Positions 18,712 to 27,720 of a stretch of DNA of 64,000 nucleotides are shown here, one piece after another. The notes under the pieces are model-generated. The model was given only the letters and a program-made list of their open reading frames with translations. It searched no databases and was not told where the DNA came from. Position 1 is the stretch's first letter. Every line of letters begins with the position of its first letter. Source of the DNA: Macrococcoides canis (GTDB lineage: Bacteria; Bacillota; Bacilli; Staphylococcales; Staphylococcaceae). The stretch covers positions 620,001 through 684,000 of the forward strand of contig NZ_CP021059.1 in the NCBI RefSeq assembly GCF_002119805.1, read 5' to 3'. Position numbers and translations under genes: made by a program.

Positions 18712-18741
18712 GAGCTTGTGACAACTGTCGCAAGCTTTTTT
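18712..18741 (+). terminator. Terminator after nrdF
   Basis: AGCTTGTGACA pairs with TGTCGCAAGCT (one wobble) across a two-base loop centre, followed by six T. Confidence 0.85.
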
Positions 18742-18833
18742 AAATAGTAAGAATTGTCACAAATTGGACATTGCATCGAAAATTTAATATCCCCATAATA
18801 AAAAGCGTATTAAATTTCAGGAGGAATAATAAA

Positions 18834-19553
18834 ATGAAAAAAATGCTGATGACTGGATTATGTATAGCTGTTCTGGCTGCATGCAGCAATGATGAAAAAC
18901 ATGAAGCACATGAAAATCATGCCTCACAGGAATCAAAGGACGTTGCACCTCTAACTGTGGACCTGACAATACCTGAGCATGTAGAAAAAGGGAAAGCAAC
19001 TGAAATTAAAGCCCTTGTAAAGCATGGAAAAGAAAAGGTAGACGATGCTGATGAAGTGATGTTTGAAATTATTAAAGACGGAGATTCAAAAAATTCAGTA
19101 AAAGAAACGATAAAAGAAGGCAAAGATGGCGTTTACACGTTGAAATATACTTTTAAAGAAGATGGTAATTATAATATAATCAGTCACGTTACCGCATTTA
19201 ATCAACATACGATGCCGAACAAAGAAGTAACAATCGGTACTGAACATGAGGCGCATCATCATGCAGGTATGATACATATCATGGATATTAAAGCCGAGAA
19301 AGATAAAGAAACAACACTCATGATGCATGTGATGGATGCAAAAGGCAAGCCGCTAACAGACGCATCCGTTGCCAGGTTTGAAGTAAAGTCTCCTTCAGGT
19401 AAGACTGAGTGGGTGGACTTACAGGAAAGTAAGCTTGGGGAATATGAAACAAAACATACATTTGCTGAAAGTGGTAAATATACAGTCACAGCACATGCTG
19501 AAAAGCAACCCGATTTTCATGTGCATAACGATGCGCAATTTGAAGTAAAATAA
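18834..19553 (+). CDS. Lipoprotein with two YtkA-like domains
   Basis: The 239-residue product has an N-terminal lipoprotein signal peptide with lipobox LAAC (Cys17), so it should be anchored outside the membrane. Two similar beta-sandwich segments follow, roughly residues 40-130 and 150-239, each with the pattern DGVYTLKYTFKEDGNYNI or GEYETKHTFAESGKYTV, which I recognise as YtkA-like. Histidine-rich stretches (HEAHENHA, HEAHHHAGMIH) suggest metal binding, possibly copper. AGGAGG before 18834 defines the start. It is monocistronic. The function is unknown. Confidence 0.8.
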   Translation: MKKMLMTGLCIAVLAACSNDEKHEAHENHASQESKDVAPLTVDLTIPEHVEKGKATEIKALVKHGKEKVDDADEVMFEIIKDGDSKNSVKETIKEGKDGVYTLKYTFKEDGNYNIISHVTAFNQHTMPNKEVTIGTEHEAHHHAGMIHIMDIKAEKDKETTLMMHVMDAKGKPLTDASVARFEVKSPSGKTEWVDLQESKLGEYETKHTFAESGKYTVTAHAEKQPDFHVHNDAQFEVK

Positions 19554-19564
19554 GTGTATCAATA

Positions 19565-19608
19565 AAAACGAGCTTGAGATATAAAGTATGATATCTCAAG
19601 CTCGTTTT
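19565..19608. terminator. Bidirectional terminator between the YtkA-like gene and murB
   Basis: Two perfect 18-bp arms (AAAACGAGCTTGAGATAT and its complement) flank an 8-base loop. A runs on the left and T runs on the right let it serve both convergent genes. Confidence 0.9.
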
Positions 19609-19619
19609 AGCTATTTATA

Positions 19620-20543
19620 TTATTGTTCTTCCAATGTTTCTCCGATAATTCGGACCTCTGGTTCTAGCTCGATACCTGAATTTTTATAAACAGTTTCCTG
19701 AATATGCGCGATCATATGTTCATAATCCGTTGCAGTTCCTTCGTTCACATTCACGATGAATCCCGCATGTTTTTCGGAGACTTGGACGCCACCGATGATA
19801 TGACCTTGTAATTGTGCGTCTTGAATAAGTTTCCCAGCGAAGTGGCCAGGTGGACGTCTGAACACACTGCCGCATGATGGATATTCGAGTGGCTGCTTAG
19901 TTTCGCGACGTTCAGTGAGTATATCCATTTGTGACTGGATGGATTGAATATCCCCTGGAGCAAGCTTAAAAGTAGCCTCAAGTACGACAAAATGTTCTTT
20001 TTGGATGATGCTTGTGCGATAGTCAAGTTCTAATGCGTGATTATCAAGGGTGATAATCTCACCTTCATGGTTAATAACTAAAGCATGATCAATCACATCC
20101 TTAATTTCACCACCGTAAGCGCCAGCATTCATAAATACAGCACCGCCGACAGAACCGGGAATACCACATGCAAATTCAAGCCCAGTTAAATGATGGTCTC
20201 TCGCAGTTCTGCTGACATCGATAATTGCTGCACCGCTACTAGCTGTTATACTGTCCCCGTTTACTTTGATTTCAGTAAGGTTCAGTAAACTGATGACGAT
20301 GCCTCTAATGCCGCCATCTCTTATGATGATATTTGAACCATTTCCTAAAAATGTAACCGGGACATCATTTTGCTTAGCTACATTTAATGCCGCCTGTACT
20401 TCTGCATAGCTTGTCGGTATGACATATATATCGGCATTGCCACCAGTTTTCGTATAAGTATATTTCTTTAATGGTTCATTGATTTTTATATGTTCTGACT
20501 GAATAGATGATTTCAGTTGATCGACTATAGTATGTAAATGCAT
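19620..20543 (-). CDS. murB: UDP-N-acetylenolpyruvoylglucosamine reductase MurB
   Basis: MurB reduces UDP-GlcNAc-enolpyruvate to UDP-MurNAc with NADPH, the second step of peptidoglycan precursor synthesis in the cytoplasm. The 307-residue protein is the Bacillus/staphylococcal type. [10 protein letters not shown] and [16 protein letters not shown] form the FAD-binding domain, [27 protein letters not shown] is the core, and [20 protein letters not shown] holds the catalytic Ser. An in-frame start exists at 20570, but AAAGGG at 20554-20559 favours the ATG at 20543, matching other MurB N-termini. Confidence 0.95.
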   Translation of the reverse strand: MHLHTIVDQLKSSIQSEHIKINEPLKKYTYTKTGGNADIYVIPTSYAEVQAALNVAKQNDVPVTFLGNGSNIIIRDGGIRGIVISLLNLTEIKVNGDSITASSGAAIIDVSRTARDHHLTGLEFACGIPGSVGGAVFMNAGAYGGEIKDVIDHALVINHEGEIITLDNHALELDYRTSIIQKEHFVVLEATFKLAPGDIQSIQSQMDILTERRETKQPLEYPSCGSVFRRPPGHFAGKLIQDAQLQGHIIGGVQVSEKHAGFIVNVNEGTATDYEHMIAHIQETVYKNSGIELEPEVRIIGETLEEQ

Positions 20544-20597
20544 AAATGTTCGCCCTTTCATTGAATTCATTCCTCATTATAGCAAAGGATGGCGGAA

Positions 20598-21095
20598 TTA
20601 GACAGAAAGACGTTGACGAAACCATGACGATTTTTCATCTTCATACTGTTTCAAGTTGAGATGTGTATCAATGTTCTGTTTAAAATGATTATATTCCTCA
20701 ATATGATCCAGTAAATAGCGGTGCCCCTCCAAATATTGAAATTGTTTTTTACTGTCTTTCTCCACGATATGAAGTCGGATTTGTTCGTTAAGTGTCTTTA
20801 GACTGTCAAACTGAGAAAAGACACATTTCTTCTTATATGGGTGGTGTAATCTATAAAATCCAGATAAGTTCAAACGTTTTTCATCTAGTGTCGTTATTTC
20901 ATGTAGACGGTTCACAATTACAAGAATATCGATAATCCCTGAAGTATATGCGCCTTTTATTGCAGTCGAGCCGATATGATACGTTTTAATCACCGGTGAA
21001 TCAAGTAGATTTAGTAATCTATGCTGGATTATTTCGTATGCTGATACATAGCTGTCTGGTGAATGGTTGATAAAATTATTAGGTTTTATTTTCAA
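20598..21095 (-). CDS. GrpB/UPF0157-like nucleotidyltransferase-fold protein
   Basis: The product of about 165 residues contains HIGSTAIKGAYTSGIIDILV, which matches the HIGSTAVPG...K.IIDI signature of the GrpB (UPF0157) family with a nucleotidyltransferase fold. The usual Lys before IDI is replaced by Gly-Ile. The end, SSWFRQRLSV, is also divergent. Start choice is uncertain: a TTG at 21095 has AAAGGACGG just upstream, whereas the ATG at 21113 has no binding site. It lies 54 bp upstream of murB on the same strand and may be cotranscribed. Function unknown. Confidence 0.65.
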   Translation of the reverse strand: MKIKPNNFINHSPDSYVSAYEIIQHRLLNLLDSPVIKTYHIGSTAIKGAYTSGIIDILVIVNRLHEITTLDEKRLNLSGFYRLHHPYKKKCVFSQFDSLKTLNEQIRLHIVEKDSKKQFQYLEGHRYLLDHIEEYNHFKQNIDTHLNLKQYEDEKSSWFRQRLSV

Positions 21096-21185
21096 TGTAA
21101 ACCGTCCTTTCATGTTCAAAAAAATAAATCATGTTTTCATTCTATCCATTTTTAGGTATAATATTGATATCTAAGGAGAGCCGAT

Positions 21186-22085
21186 ATGAATAAAATTAAT
21201 ATATTTATATATTTAATAATGAGTATATCAATTATTCTTGCAGCTTGTGGGGATAAAGTAACATCTGATATTAAAGATTATAAAGCGGAAATGCAGGATG
21301 TACAATCAGAGGAAAAGAAACTTGTACATGAAATAGATAAATTGGGATTAGATAAAGCTGATCAATTGCTCGGGGCGGAAGTTACAGAAGAAAAGAAAAA
21401 GAAATTGAAGTTAATTGAAGCATCAATACAGAATAAGATAAAGCCTCAACTCAAAATTTATGAACAGAAAGTAAAAGAAATTAATCCTGAAACGTCTGAA
21501 GTACAGGATGTTCATAACATTTATAAACGAAACTTAAGCAAGAAAAAAAAGTTTATTCTGGATCTGGAACAATATATGAAGTTATTCAATCAATCGATTC
21601 ATTCTAACGAGAAGATACTTCAGTATACAGAAGTATTTGAAAAGAATAAGGCGCTGAGTGAACAATATGCAGATCAAGTTTCAGCGAGTGGGAAAGACGC
21701 AAAAGAATATGAGCTATTAGCAGATGTGATTAATGACAATAGTGAACAGCTTAAAAGCAAAGTGGAATATTTATCAACTGATAGAACGGTGAAACAAAAA
21801 CAGCAGTATATTGAAACTAAGCTACTACCATTTCTTAAATCAAATGTTGATAAACTCAATCAGACACAAATTTCTTCTAAACATGTTTTAGGTGTACGTA
21901 AAGCAACCATTGAAATTTATTATAGTCTGATGAATTATTATAAGGAACGCAAGATTGCGATGGATATTGAAACAAAGCTGCAAAATATGCCGATCCAGGA
22001 TATTCTGGAAAATACAAAATATATCCAGTCAATAGATGATAAGTATTATGAAGCATTAAGAAAGCTCGAAGAAAAAAATAAATGA
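21186..22085 (+). CDS. YkyA family lipoprotein
   Basis: This 299-residue protein has a lipoprotein signal with lipobox LAAC near residue 21 and a mature part that is highly charged and helical with heptad-like runs, consistent with coiled coils. It resembles the YkyA family of putative cell-wall-binding lipoproteins found at this place in staphylococci. It should sit on the outer face of the membrane. AAGGAGAG precedes the ATG. It converges with the small membrane-protein gene, sharing a short hairpin. No enzyme motif is visible. Confidence 0.8.
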   Translation: MNKINIFIYLIMSISIILAACGDKVTSDIKDYKAEMQDVQSEEKKLVHEIDKLGLDKADQLLGAEVTEEKKKKLKLIEASIQNKIKPQLKIYEQKVKEINPETSEVQDVHNIYKRNLSKKKKFILDLEQYMKLFNQSIHSNEKILQYTEVFEKNKALSEQYADQVSASGKDAKEYELLADVINDNSEQLKSKVEYLSTDRTVKQKQQYIETKLLPFLKSNVDKLNQTQISSKHVLGVRKATIEIYYSLMNYYKERKIAMDIETKLQNMPIQDILENTKYIQSIDDKYYEALRKLEEKNK

Positions 22086-22104
22086 TACCATATAATGGTA
22101 TCAT
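22081..22104. terminator. Shared short terminator hairpin
   Basis: AATGATACCA and TGGTATCATT form a 10-bp stem with a four-base TATA loop, followed by T-rich sequence on both strands. It overlaps the YkyA-family stop codon and abuts the next, convergent gene. Confidence 0.7.
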
Positions 22105-22319
22105 TTATTTTTTAGATATTGCTGTTCCTTCTGTTTCTTTGATATGATGATATTTTTAGAAATTACTGTAATCACCCAGACGATAAATGCAGCAATAATG
22201 ATGAATGAAAGTCCACTATGATTTTTGAAATCAATGACAAACAATACTACATAGATAAACAGACATAAATTGATGGTATCTACAAAAGTCCAGCGTTTTA
22301 ACGGATATTTTTGATTCAT
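22101..22319 (-). CDS. Small two-helix membrane protein
   Basis: This 72-residue protein has two hydrophobic segments (about residues 13-29 and 37-54) and a lysine-rich cytoplasmic tail (KKQKEQQYLKNK). A proper GGAGG before the ATG supports that it is translated. Similar small proteins occur at this location in staphylococci. I do not recognise a family with a known role. Confidence 0.7.
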   Translation of the reverse strand: MNQKYPLKRWTFVDTINLCLFIYVVLFVIDFKNHSGLSFIIIAAFIVWVITVISKNIIISKKQKEQQYLKNK

Positions 22320-22463
22320 TATAGCCTCCAGTAAATATATTTATTTCATTATATCATGTGTATTATATTAAGATAAGGGTATAATAAATATTAACGAGAT
22401 TGCTAAATATGTAGAAGCGTGATATATTTTATCTTTGAAAGCACAGATAGGTGGAAAAATAAG

Positions 22464-22784
22464 ATGATGATTAAAATTAATACAATCGAGCAGTTCGAAA
22501 AATTATTAGAAGAACATACGAATGTATATTTGCTGAAACACTCTGATACTTGTCCGATTTCTGCAAGTGCATATGATCAATTCGAGAACTTTATGTATGA
22601 AAGAGATATTAATGGGTATTACTTGATTGTTCAGCAGGCGAGAGAACTTTCAGACTATATTGCTGATATAACTAAAGTAAAGCACGAATCTCCTCAAGCT
22701 TTTTATTTCTCGGATAAAGCTGTGAAATGGCATGATAGTCATAGAAATATTACAATAGCAAATCTTTCTAAAGCAGAAGAATAG
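22464..22784 (+). CDS. brxC: Monothiol bacilliredoxin BrxC/YtxJ family
   Basis: This 106-residue thioredoxin-fold protein has the single active-site cysteine in HSDTCPIS (Cys30), the TCPIS signature of YtxJ/BrxC. Such proteins remove bacillithiol from S-bacillithiolated proteins or act downstream in that redox path. SPQAFYF is the cis-Pro loop region. The frame opens earlier, but AGGTGG at 22449-22454 favours the ATG at 22464. A small hairpin follows. Bacillithiol use fits the Staphylococcaceae. Confidence 0.85.
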   Translation: MMIKINTIEQFEKLLEEHTNVYLLKHSDTCPISASAYDQFENFMYERDINGYYLIVQQARELSDYIADITKVKHESPQAFYFSDKAVKWHDSHRNITIANLSKAEE

Positions 22785-22812
22785 AAGGTATGATGCTTAA
22801 TCAAAACAATTG

Positions 22813-22839
22813 ATAACTAATAGAATTTCTATTAGTTAT
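22813..22839 (+). terminator. Terminator after brxC
   Basis: ATAACTAATAGA pairs with TCTATTAGTTAT, followed by TTATTTTT. It lies just before the ribosome binding site of the next gene. Confidence 0.7.
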
Positions 22840-22857
22840 TTATTTTTGGAGGAAACG

Positions 22858-23928
22858 ATGAAGATATTAATAGCGATGGATACTTTCTTTAACACGTTGT
22901 ATTCACATCATGCGAATCAATACGTCTATGATGGGATAAAGACAGAAGGCTCAAATGTAGTGATGGTCCCATTATTTGAGAGTGACAAAAATATGATTGA
23001 TGCGCTGCTTACATGGGAGAAGGGTGCAAAACTCACGCGTCAAGTATTCGATGGCAATTTAAATGAAACTGATATTCAAGTCGCACGCGTTGCCCACGAT
23101 ACAATGCTGATTGATGCAGGGCAGTTTTTGAATAGTGAGGTGCCTGAAGAAACATCAAGTTATGGACTAGGCAAGCTGATAATGAATGGTGTGGATATGG
23201 GAATTACATCATTTATCATCTCATTAGGAAATGTTACTGTATTTGATGCGGGTGCTGGGATGCTGCAGGCATTAGGTGCTAAGTTCTATGATCGTGATCA
23301 CCAGTTAATCGATAGTGTGATGCATCAAGGCCTGCTTAAATTTGTGCGTTATATGCAGTTTGATGATCTGGATTCAAGGCTTGCGCATGTGAATTTCAAA
23401 ATTATTTCTGATCATGAATATCACAATTACGGTAAGAAAAGTCAGATCAGTGCACAAGACTATGCTTTTGACGTTAAACAGCGACTAGATAATAGTATAT
23501 GGTATATTCTGCAGCAATTTAAAAAGCACGGCATTGATTATACAGATTCTCCATATGGTGGAGATGGTGGAGCGCTCAGAACGATATTTGAACAATATTT
23601 TAAAGCAGATATCAGAACTTCTGCCCAACTCATCTTTGAGAGAACGCATATTGAAACTTTATTAGAGGAAGCTGATATGATTATTTATGGTGGGGGCAGT
23701 AACGAAGAGACGTCTGGATCATTGATTGTGAGTGAAATCAACAAGCGCATCGACGACAATAAGCAGTATATTTACCTATCTGCAGGCAAACAGTTTCTTG
23801 CGCATCATATAAAGGATAGCGTCGTGTCATTGAATGTCTATCCAGAAGTTACAGCGCATACAGAAGATATACAGATTGGACTGCAGTTACAGCAAGCGAT
23901 TCAAAATATCATGAAATTAAGTAAGTAA
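22858..23928 (+). CDS. Glycerate kinase family protein with degenerate motifs
   Basis: This 356-residue protein aligns along its length with GlxK/GarK-type glycerate kinases: SYGLGKLIMNGVDMGITSFII and DAGAGMLQALGAKFYD match the family well. However, the glycine-rich GIGGSATNDGG block is SLGNVTVFDAG here (about residues 122-132). The N-terminal KGSL-type motif is FFNTLYSHH, and the late GEGxxDxQT block is GGGSNEETSG. The fold is therefore likely, but glycerate phosphorylation is doubtful. GGAGG precedes the ATG at 22858. It lies after brxC with its own leader. Confidence 0.75.
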   Translation: MKILIAMDTFFNTLYSHHANQYVYDGIKTEGSNVVMVPLFESDKNMIDALLTWEKGAKLTRQVFDGNLNETDIQVARVAHDTMLIDAGQFLNSEVPEETSSYGLGKLIMNGVDMGITSFIISLGNVTVFDAGAGMLQALGAKFYDRDHQLIDSVMHQGLLKFVRYMQFDDLDSRLAHVNFKIISDHEYHNYGKKSQISAQDYAFDVKQRLDNSIWYILQQFKKHGIDYTDSPYGGDGGALRTIFEQYFKADIRTSAQLIFERTHIETLLEEADMIIYGGGSNEETSGSLIVSEINKRIDDNKQYIYLSAGKQFLAHHIKDSVVSLNVYPEVTAHTEDIQIGLQLQQAIQNIMKLSK

Positions 23929-23936
23929 TACAAATA

Positions 23937-23984
23937 AGACCCGGACAATGCACAGGCAGATTTCTGCCTGCAATGTCCGGGTCT
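23937..23984. terminator. Bidirectional terminator between glycerate kinase-like gene and pepT
   Basis: AGACCCGGACA at the left pairs with TGTCCGGGTCT at the right; an inner stem GGCAGA/TCTGCC caps it. The whole is a long hairpin shared by convergent genes. Confidence 0.88.
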
Positions 23985-24018
23985 TGTTGTAGCATGTGAA
24001 TGAAAAAGAGATTGATGT

Positions 24019-25242
24019 TTAAGCTTTTTCTTCAAACTTCTGTAATATACCCACGATATTCATAACAGCGCGTTCCATATCATCAACAGATACATATTCA
24101 TAAGGACCGTGATAATTTTCTCCGCCTGTGAATAGGTTAGGTGTCGGTAAGCCCATGTATGATAATTGACTACCATCAGTACCACCACGAATCGGCTCAA
24201 CAATCGGTTCGATGTTTAACGTCTTCATAACTTCAAGAGGGATATCAATAAGTTCTGGATGAGGTGTGATTTTCTCACCCATATTGTAATACTGATCGTT
24301 AATCTCGATATGCGCAGCATCTTCACCAAATTCATTCTGAATGGATGTTATAATTTCGCGCATCGTTGCTTTACGTGTTTCAAACTGTTCACGCGAATGG
24401 TCTCTTATAATATATGAAAGCTGTGCACGTTCAACATTTCCATTCAACGCCATTAAATGGTAGAATCCTTCATAACCTTGTGTGTGTTCCGGGACTTCAT
24501 TGGCTGGTAAAGAAGACTGGAAACGTACTGCTAGATTAAGTGCATTGACCATCTTATCTTTAGCGCTTCCTGGATGGACATTCACTCCGTTAAATGTCAC
24601 TTCAACACCTGCTGCATTGAAACTTTCGTACTGTAGTTCTCCTCGACGTCCCCCATCGACAGTATATGCAAAATCACAACCGAAACGCGCTACATCAAAT
24701 TTATGCGGTCCACGTCCAATTTCTTCATCTGGCGTAAAGCCGAAACGAATCTTACCGTGTTTAATTTCAGGATGTGTGATCAAATATTCTATCGCAGTCA
24801 TAATCTCAGCAATCCCTGCTTTGTTATCCGCTCCAAGCAACGTAGTACCGTCTGTTGTAATTAACGTGTGTCCTTTGTACAAAGAGAGTTCCGGGAATTT
24901 TTCAGTTTCAATCTTCAGTCCATTCTTTAAAGTGATATCATCGCCGTTGTATGACTGAATGATCTGAGGATTGACGTTAGTACCTGTAAAATCAGTAGCT
25001 GTATCAACATGCGCTAACAATCCGATAACAGGAACTTCTTTATCAGTATTTGATGGCAATGTTGCAAACAAGTAACCATATTCGTCGATATCAGTTTCAA
25101 GACCTAATTGTTCAATCTCCTGTTTAAGCTGATTAAGAAGATTCCATTGCTTATCCGTTGATGGTGTTGCTGTGCTTGCAGCATCTGACTGTGTGTCGAT
25201 AACTACATAAGAAGTAAGTCTCTCAATTAATTTTTCTTTCAT
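24019..25242 (-). CDS. pepT: Peptidase T (tripeptide aminopeptidase)
   Basis: PepT releases the N-terminal residue of tripeptides in the cytoplasm. The 407-residue M20 metallopeptidase has zinc-ligand motifs [36 protein letters not shown] with the catalytic Glu, and TVDGGRRGE, plus the dimerisation domain segment [14 protein letters not shown]. The C-terminal [25 protein letters not shown] carries the last His-rich region. The ATG at 25242 follows AGGAGG. With two peptide transporters in the window, it would process imported tripeptides. It ends at the shared terminator. Confidence 0.95.
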   Translation of the reverse strand: MKEKLIERLTSYVVIDTQSDAASTATPSTDKQWNLLNQLKQEIEQLGLETDIDEYGYLFATLPSNTDKEVPVIGLLAHVDTATDFTGTNVNPQIIQSYNGDDITLKNGLKIETEKFPELSLYKGHTLITTDGTTLLGADNKAGIAEIMTAIEYLITHPEIKHGKIRFGFTPDEEIGRGPHKFDVARFGCDFAYTVDGGRRGELQYESFNAAGVEVTFNGVNVHPGSAKDKMVNALNLAVRFQSSLPANEVPEHTQGYEGFYHLMALNGNVERAQLSYIIRDHSREQFETRKATMREIITSIQNEFGEDAAHIEINDQYYNMGEKITPHPELIDIPLEVMKTLNIEPIVEPIRGGTDGSQLSYMGLPTPNLFTGGENYHGPYEYVSVDDMERAVMNIVGILQKFEEKA

Positions 25243-25330
25243 ATGTATTCCTCCTGTCTTCTTTACTATTATTCTATACTTAAAATGAATATGTGTCATG
25301 AATAAACTACGAAATCCGAAAGAAAAAATA

Positions 25331-25403
25331 AAGCTAGAGACATAAGTCTCTAGCTTCTTCTGTTTAACAGCTTAAACGGCAGAACACTATTGTCACAGTC
25401 TTT
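25331..25403. repeat. Short inverted-repeat element, relative of 8831-9006
   Basis: AAGCTAGAGAC-ATAA-GTCTCTAGCTT is an 11-bp hairpin. It is followed by CTTCTGTTTAACAGCTTAAA and CGGC, identical to 8866-8888. The next bases, AGAACACTATTGTCACAGTC, match the right end of the larger element (8978-8997) with four differences. The middle, about 89 bp, is absent. It lies between the ThrE-like and pepT genes on the minus strand, where the first hairpin may act as a terminator. Confidence 0.7.
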
Positions 25404-25860
25404 AATTTACTGGTTTGTTCTTATGTTTAAAATGCATATACAATTTCAATGAAGTTAAAAATAACATTTCACCGATTAACAGTCCGAATGCAATCGCTCC
25501 AGAAGATAATGTCGCCTGACTTCCTTTAATAATTGCTTCACTAAAATCAGAGATAATTAAGTTCTTTGTAGCATCGTAAGCGACGCCACCGGGAACGAGT
25601 GGTATGATGCCCGATACATTAAAGATGATAACAGGGCGCTTGTATATTCGAGCAAGTATATGTGCACAAAGACTAAGCGCAAAGCTTCCGAGGAATATAC
25701 TCACAGCATCAGATAATCCATTCGTATTCGCTATGTAATAGACAATCCAGCCGACAGCTCCGACAAATCCACAAGCAATGAGTAGCTTTCTAGGCGCATT
25801 AAAGATAATTGCAAAGAATAAGGTCGCGAAAAAACTGATGAAAGTTTGAAAAAGAATCAT
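25402..25860 (-). CDS. ThrE/YjjB-type threonine/serine exporter, small subunit
   Basis: This 152-residue membrane protein corresponds to the C-terminal half of ThrE (DUF3815/YjjB type). It has about four helices and the family motif IIPLVPGGVAYDATKNLI. Split exporters of this kind work as a pair with a YjjP-type protein. It overlaps that gene by four bases (ATGA), with GGAGG inside the end of the upstream gene, so the two are translationally coupled. Substrate is inferred from family. Confidence 0.85.
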   Translation of the reverse strand: MILFQTFISFFATLFFAIIFNAPRKLLIACGFVGAVGWIVYYIANTNGLSDAVSIFLGSFALSLCAHILARIYKRPVIIFNVSGIIPLVPGGVAYDATKNLIISDFSEAIIKGSQATLSSGAIAFGLLIGEMLFLTSLKLYMHFKHKNKPVN

Positions 25861-26627
25861 AATGTACCTCCAAAGATAATGAAGATCACGCCGACACCTG
25901 CACCAATTGCGAAAGCTGTAAGTGCGGCTTCTACACCTTTAGTTATCCCGGCAATGAGCTGTCCTGCCATCATATCACGAATCGCATTTGTAATTGGAAC
26001 CCCTGGTACAAGGGGCATAACACCAGAGATGATAATCTTATCGACCGATTCGCTGAAAAAGTACTGCACACATGCAATAGCGATTAAAGCAATTACAACT
26101 GAACCAGCAAACTCAGCGAAAAAACGTATCTTAAAATATGCACCGATCTGCTCACAAATATAATATCCAGCTAATCCGCTGATAAATGCAGGAATTGCAT
26201 CTGATGGACTACCGTCAAACATAAATAGAAACAGTAATGATACGATTCCTGAAGACAAAACTTTCAGCCAGAATTTGTACTGCAGATTTTCTTTATCTAA
26301 TATATCCAGCGCCATCTTCGCCGCTTCCAAAGAAACTTTTCCTGATGTGATTGCTCGTGAGATTTCGTTAACTTCTGAAATCTTTTCGAGGTCGGTCGTA
26401 CGGTCTGACACGCGATATAAACGTGTTGAACTTTTTTCGTTAAGAGAGAAGATGATGGCAGTTGGTGTTACAAAACTATGTGTATTATGCAGTCCATAGA
26501 ATTCTGCGATTCGCGTCATCGTATCTTCTACACGATATGTTTCCGCACCTGATTCGAGAAGAATTCTACCTGCAAGCATTGCAACATCTTTTACTTTTTG
26601 TTCATCGTAAAGTTGATTTGAAAGCAT
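25857..26627 (-). CDS. ThrE/YjjP-type threonine/serine exporter, large subunit
   Basis: This 256-residue protein corresponds to the N-terminal part of ThrE (DUF1212/YjjP). The cytoplasmic N-terminal 110 residues include ESGAETYRVEDTM and FVTPTAIIFS, followed by about five helices with the motif GVMPLVPGVPITNAIRDMMAGQ. It partners the next gene, which overlaps it by four bases. AAAAAGGAG precedes the ATG. It is third in the yitT-GGDEF-thrE operon, with only 14 bp to the GGDEF gene. Confidence 0.87.
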   Translation of the reverse strand: MLSNQLYDEQKVKDVAMLAGRILLESGAETYRVEDTMTRIAEFYGLHNTHSFVTPTAIIFSLNEKSSTRLYRVSDRTTDLEKISEVNEISRAITSGKVSLEAAKMALDILDKENLQYKFWLKVLSSGIVSLLFLFMFDGSPSDAIPAFISGLAGYYICEQIGAYFKIRFFAEFAGSVVIALIAIACVQYFFSESVDKIIISGVMPLVPGVPITNAIRDMMAGQLIAGITKGVEAALTAFAIGAGVGVIFIIFGGTL

Positions 26628-26641
26628 CTTTTTCTCCTTTT

Positions 26642-27706
26642 CTACTTAATGATAGGATTGAACATTATAGTGTCGGCACCTTGATTTTTTGCAGCATGCA
26701 ACATTTCATCTGCCTCTTTAAAGATTTTACGGTGTGTCTTGATTTCAGTTTTTGGGATGTATCCGACCCCGATCGTTACTGTAAGGTGAATCGTCTCTCT
26801 GTTTTGTAGGTGGAAAGTAGAGTTTATTACACCATTTTTTATACTTTCTGCAATCTTTACTGTATCATTTAATGATTTATCATTAAAGATAACCGAAAAT
26901 TCTTCTCCGCCATTTCTGAAAATTTTAGACTGTACAGGGACATAGTTGTTCAGAACTTGTGACATCTGCTTTAATACAGCATCACCAGCGTCATGTCCAA
27001 ACTTATCATTGACCTCTTTAAAGTCATCGATATCAATAAGTAAAAGCGAGAGTGACTGTTTCTGCTCTGAGGATTGTCGACTGATAATATTTAAATATCT
27101 GTCAAATGCACGTACATTGCCTAGACCGGTTAAATAATCCACGACATGTTCCTTGTTGAAGCGGCTCAGCATTTTCTGTACACGCCATATATCCGCAAAC
27201 ATGACGCTCGAACTTAATGAAAGTATGAAACTAGAAATGACTAAAAGTATCATCTCGTTAATGAGGAACGTCTGTGTAATGAACGCGTATACAGCGATAA
27301 TCAGGATACTGATCAAGTTCAGGAGTTGAATGGCCTGAATATCCTGCAGCTTGATAAAAGGGCCTATCATGCTCACGATCGTTGCGATAATCAGCAAGTA
27401 GAGTGCGCCCTGAATTGAAGTTCCTAATAAATATATATCCACAAGGACAAGCAAACATGCACTTAAAAATGTATAAAAAAAGTTTGTAAATCTACCGAGA
27501 AAAAGTAATGGTACAAATGCCAGGTTGAATGCTATTTCTTTATAGGTGATCGGATAGGTCATCAACAGGACTGCGATAATGGTCATCAATATCGTGATGT
27601 AAGGTTTCTTGAAGACGATTTCTCTATCTTCAAAAAACTGAATTCTATGGAAAAGATAAATACCGCTGACGGTTACAGCGATATTATAGATAATTGCTTC
27701 AATCAT
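26642..27706 (-). CDS. gdpS: Membrane GGDEF-domain protein (GdpS-like)
   Basis: This 354-residue protein has about six N-terminal helices (residues 1-165) of the 5TM-LYT type and a C-terminal GGDEF domain (about 180-350). The domain has DYLTGLGN (190-197), IDIDDFKEVND (224-234) and an intact GGEEF signature (266-270), so it could make c-di-GMP by motif. The S. aureus counterpart GdpS is the only GGDEF protein there, and its reported effects on biofilm do not depend on c-di-GMP synthesis, so activity should not be assumed. AAAGGAG precedes the ATG. It sits between yitT-like and thrE-like genes. Confidence 0.88.
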   Translation of the reverse strand: MIEAIIYNIAVTVSGIYLFHRIQFFEDREIVFKKPYITILMTIIAVLLMTYPITYKEIAFNLAFVPLLFLGRFTNFFYTFLSACLLVLVDIYLLGTSIQGALYLLIIATIVSMIGPFIKLQDIQAIQLLNLISILIIAVYAFITQTFLINEMILLVISSFILSLSSSVMFADIWRVQKMLSRFNKEHVVDYLTGLGNVRAFDRYLNIISRQSSEQKQSLSLLLIDIDDFKEVNDKFGHDAGDAVLKQMSQVLNNYVPVQSKIFRNGGEEFSVIFNDKSLNDTVKIAESIKNGVINSTFHLQNRETIHLTVTIGVGYIPKTEIKTHRKIFKEADEMLHAAKNQGADTIMFNPIIK

Positions 27707-27720
27707 ATATAATCTCCTTT

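Noticed and set aside
24482-24958. 158-residue plus-strand ORF
   Set aside because: It is antisense to pepT, whose motifs are intact. It has no family features.
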